From positions 1 through 63,712 of the forward strand of contig DKPB01000056.1 in NCBI GenBank assembly GCA_002471015.1: a stretch of 63,712 bases of DNA, in the 5' to 3' direction. The DNA comes from Stenotrophomonas sp. UBA7346 (GTDB taxonomy: Bacteria; Pseudomonadota; Gammaproteobacteria; Xanthomonadales; Xanthomonadaceae). A program made the position numbers and the translations under genes. Positions 63,596 to 63,712 of this stretch are shown piece by piece (positions within the stretch are counted from its first letter, which is position 1; the number at the start of each line of letters is the position of its first letter). Under the pieces are notes generated by a model. The model was not told where the DNA came from. It made no database searches and saw nothing but the letters and a program-made list of their open reading frames with translations.

Positions 63596-63712
63596 GTAGT
63601 GCCGAGCCATGCTCGGCAGGGGCTTTCCCGGCCAAAGCCCAAAGCTACCCCTCCCCAACCCTCCCCTTGGCTGCGCCAAAGGGAGGGGGCGTGGTGCCGA
63701 GCATGGCTCGGC
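63596..63712. repeat. SMAG-type palindromes at the window end
   Basis: GTAGTGCCGAGCCATGCTCG starts the copy at 63596-63619, and an inverted copy begins at 63693 and is cut by the window end. Between them lies a CCCTCCCC/GGGAGGGG palindrome (near 63646-63690) like those at 41.6 kb. Confidence 0.8.

Overview
The window looks like chromosomal DNA of a Xanthomonadaceae bacterium, most probably Stenotrophomonas. It is GC-rich, it ends with an Ax21-type outer-membrane protein, it carries GTAG-headed palindromes of the SMAG/REP kind between genes, and its left edge holds an integron-type attC end. I see no rRNA, tRNA, CRISPR array, prophage or intact insertion sequence.

Layout. (1) 0-4.4 kb: the end of an integron cassette and a string of small housekeeping or hypothetical genes (SnoaL-like, VOC, zinc ribbon, GFA, GNAT). 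(2) 4.4-41.5 kb: a large catabolic island of about 33 genes. It holds two class III CoA-transferases, an acyl-CoA dehydrogenase, MaoC hydratase, CitE-type lyase, three PuuE/imidase-type polysaccharide-deacetylase-fold hydrolases, an isochorismatase-type amidase, ETF-ubiquinone oxidoreductase, a PrpB-like lyase, a LeuC/LeuD-like dehydratase, an FAD oxidase with two lipoprotein cytochromes c, three paralogous small membrane proteins, VOC proteins, a nitrilase, an aldehyde dehydrogenase, a crotonase, two MFS permeases, a TonB receptor and two GntR regulators. (3) 41.8-45.2 kb: an alpha-amino-acid ester hydrolase and small proteins. (4) 45.3-49.4 kb: an NHEJ operon (ku, an unknown gene, ligD). (5) 49.7-60.1 kb: a heme-acquisition locus with the gene content of Slam/hemophilin systems: fecI, fecR, receptor, hemophilin-like protein, Slam, heme oxygenase, ybaN, exbB, exbD, tonB. 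(6) 60.3-63.5 kb: LysR, LysE, an FMN reductase and ax21.

The catabolic island is tied together by two sets of cis elements that I found by eye. A palindrome with core TGTCCGGACA stands before five promoter regions (12.07, 20.70, 30.48, 33.39 and 37.99 kb) and would control seven transcription units. A second motif, close to TATnGTTATATCATTAA, stands before the GntR1/crotonase pair, the alpha/beta hydrolase and the GntR2-leuCD unit. Together they cover nearly the whole island, so it probably works as one pathway with an upper and a lower regulon.

My working hypothesis is a pathway for a cyclic imide or a related N-heterocycle: ring opening by imidase-type hydrolases, ammonia release by the amidase, hydration of an alkylmaleate by LeuCD, cleavage by the PrpB-like lyase, then CoA-ester oxidation feeding ETF-QO. 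A dialkylmaleimide from tetrapyrrole breakdown, such as hematinic acid, fits the carbon skeletons well. The nearby heme oxygenase makes this attractive, but it is inference and the substrate is unproven.
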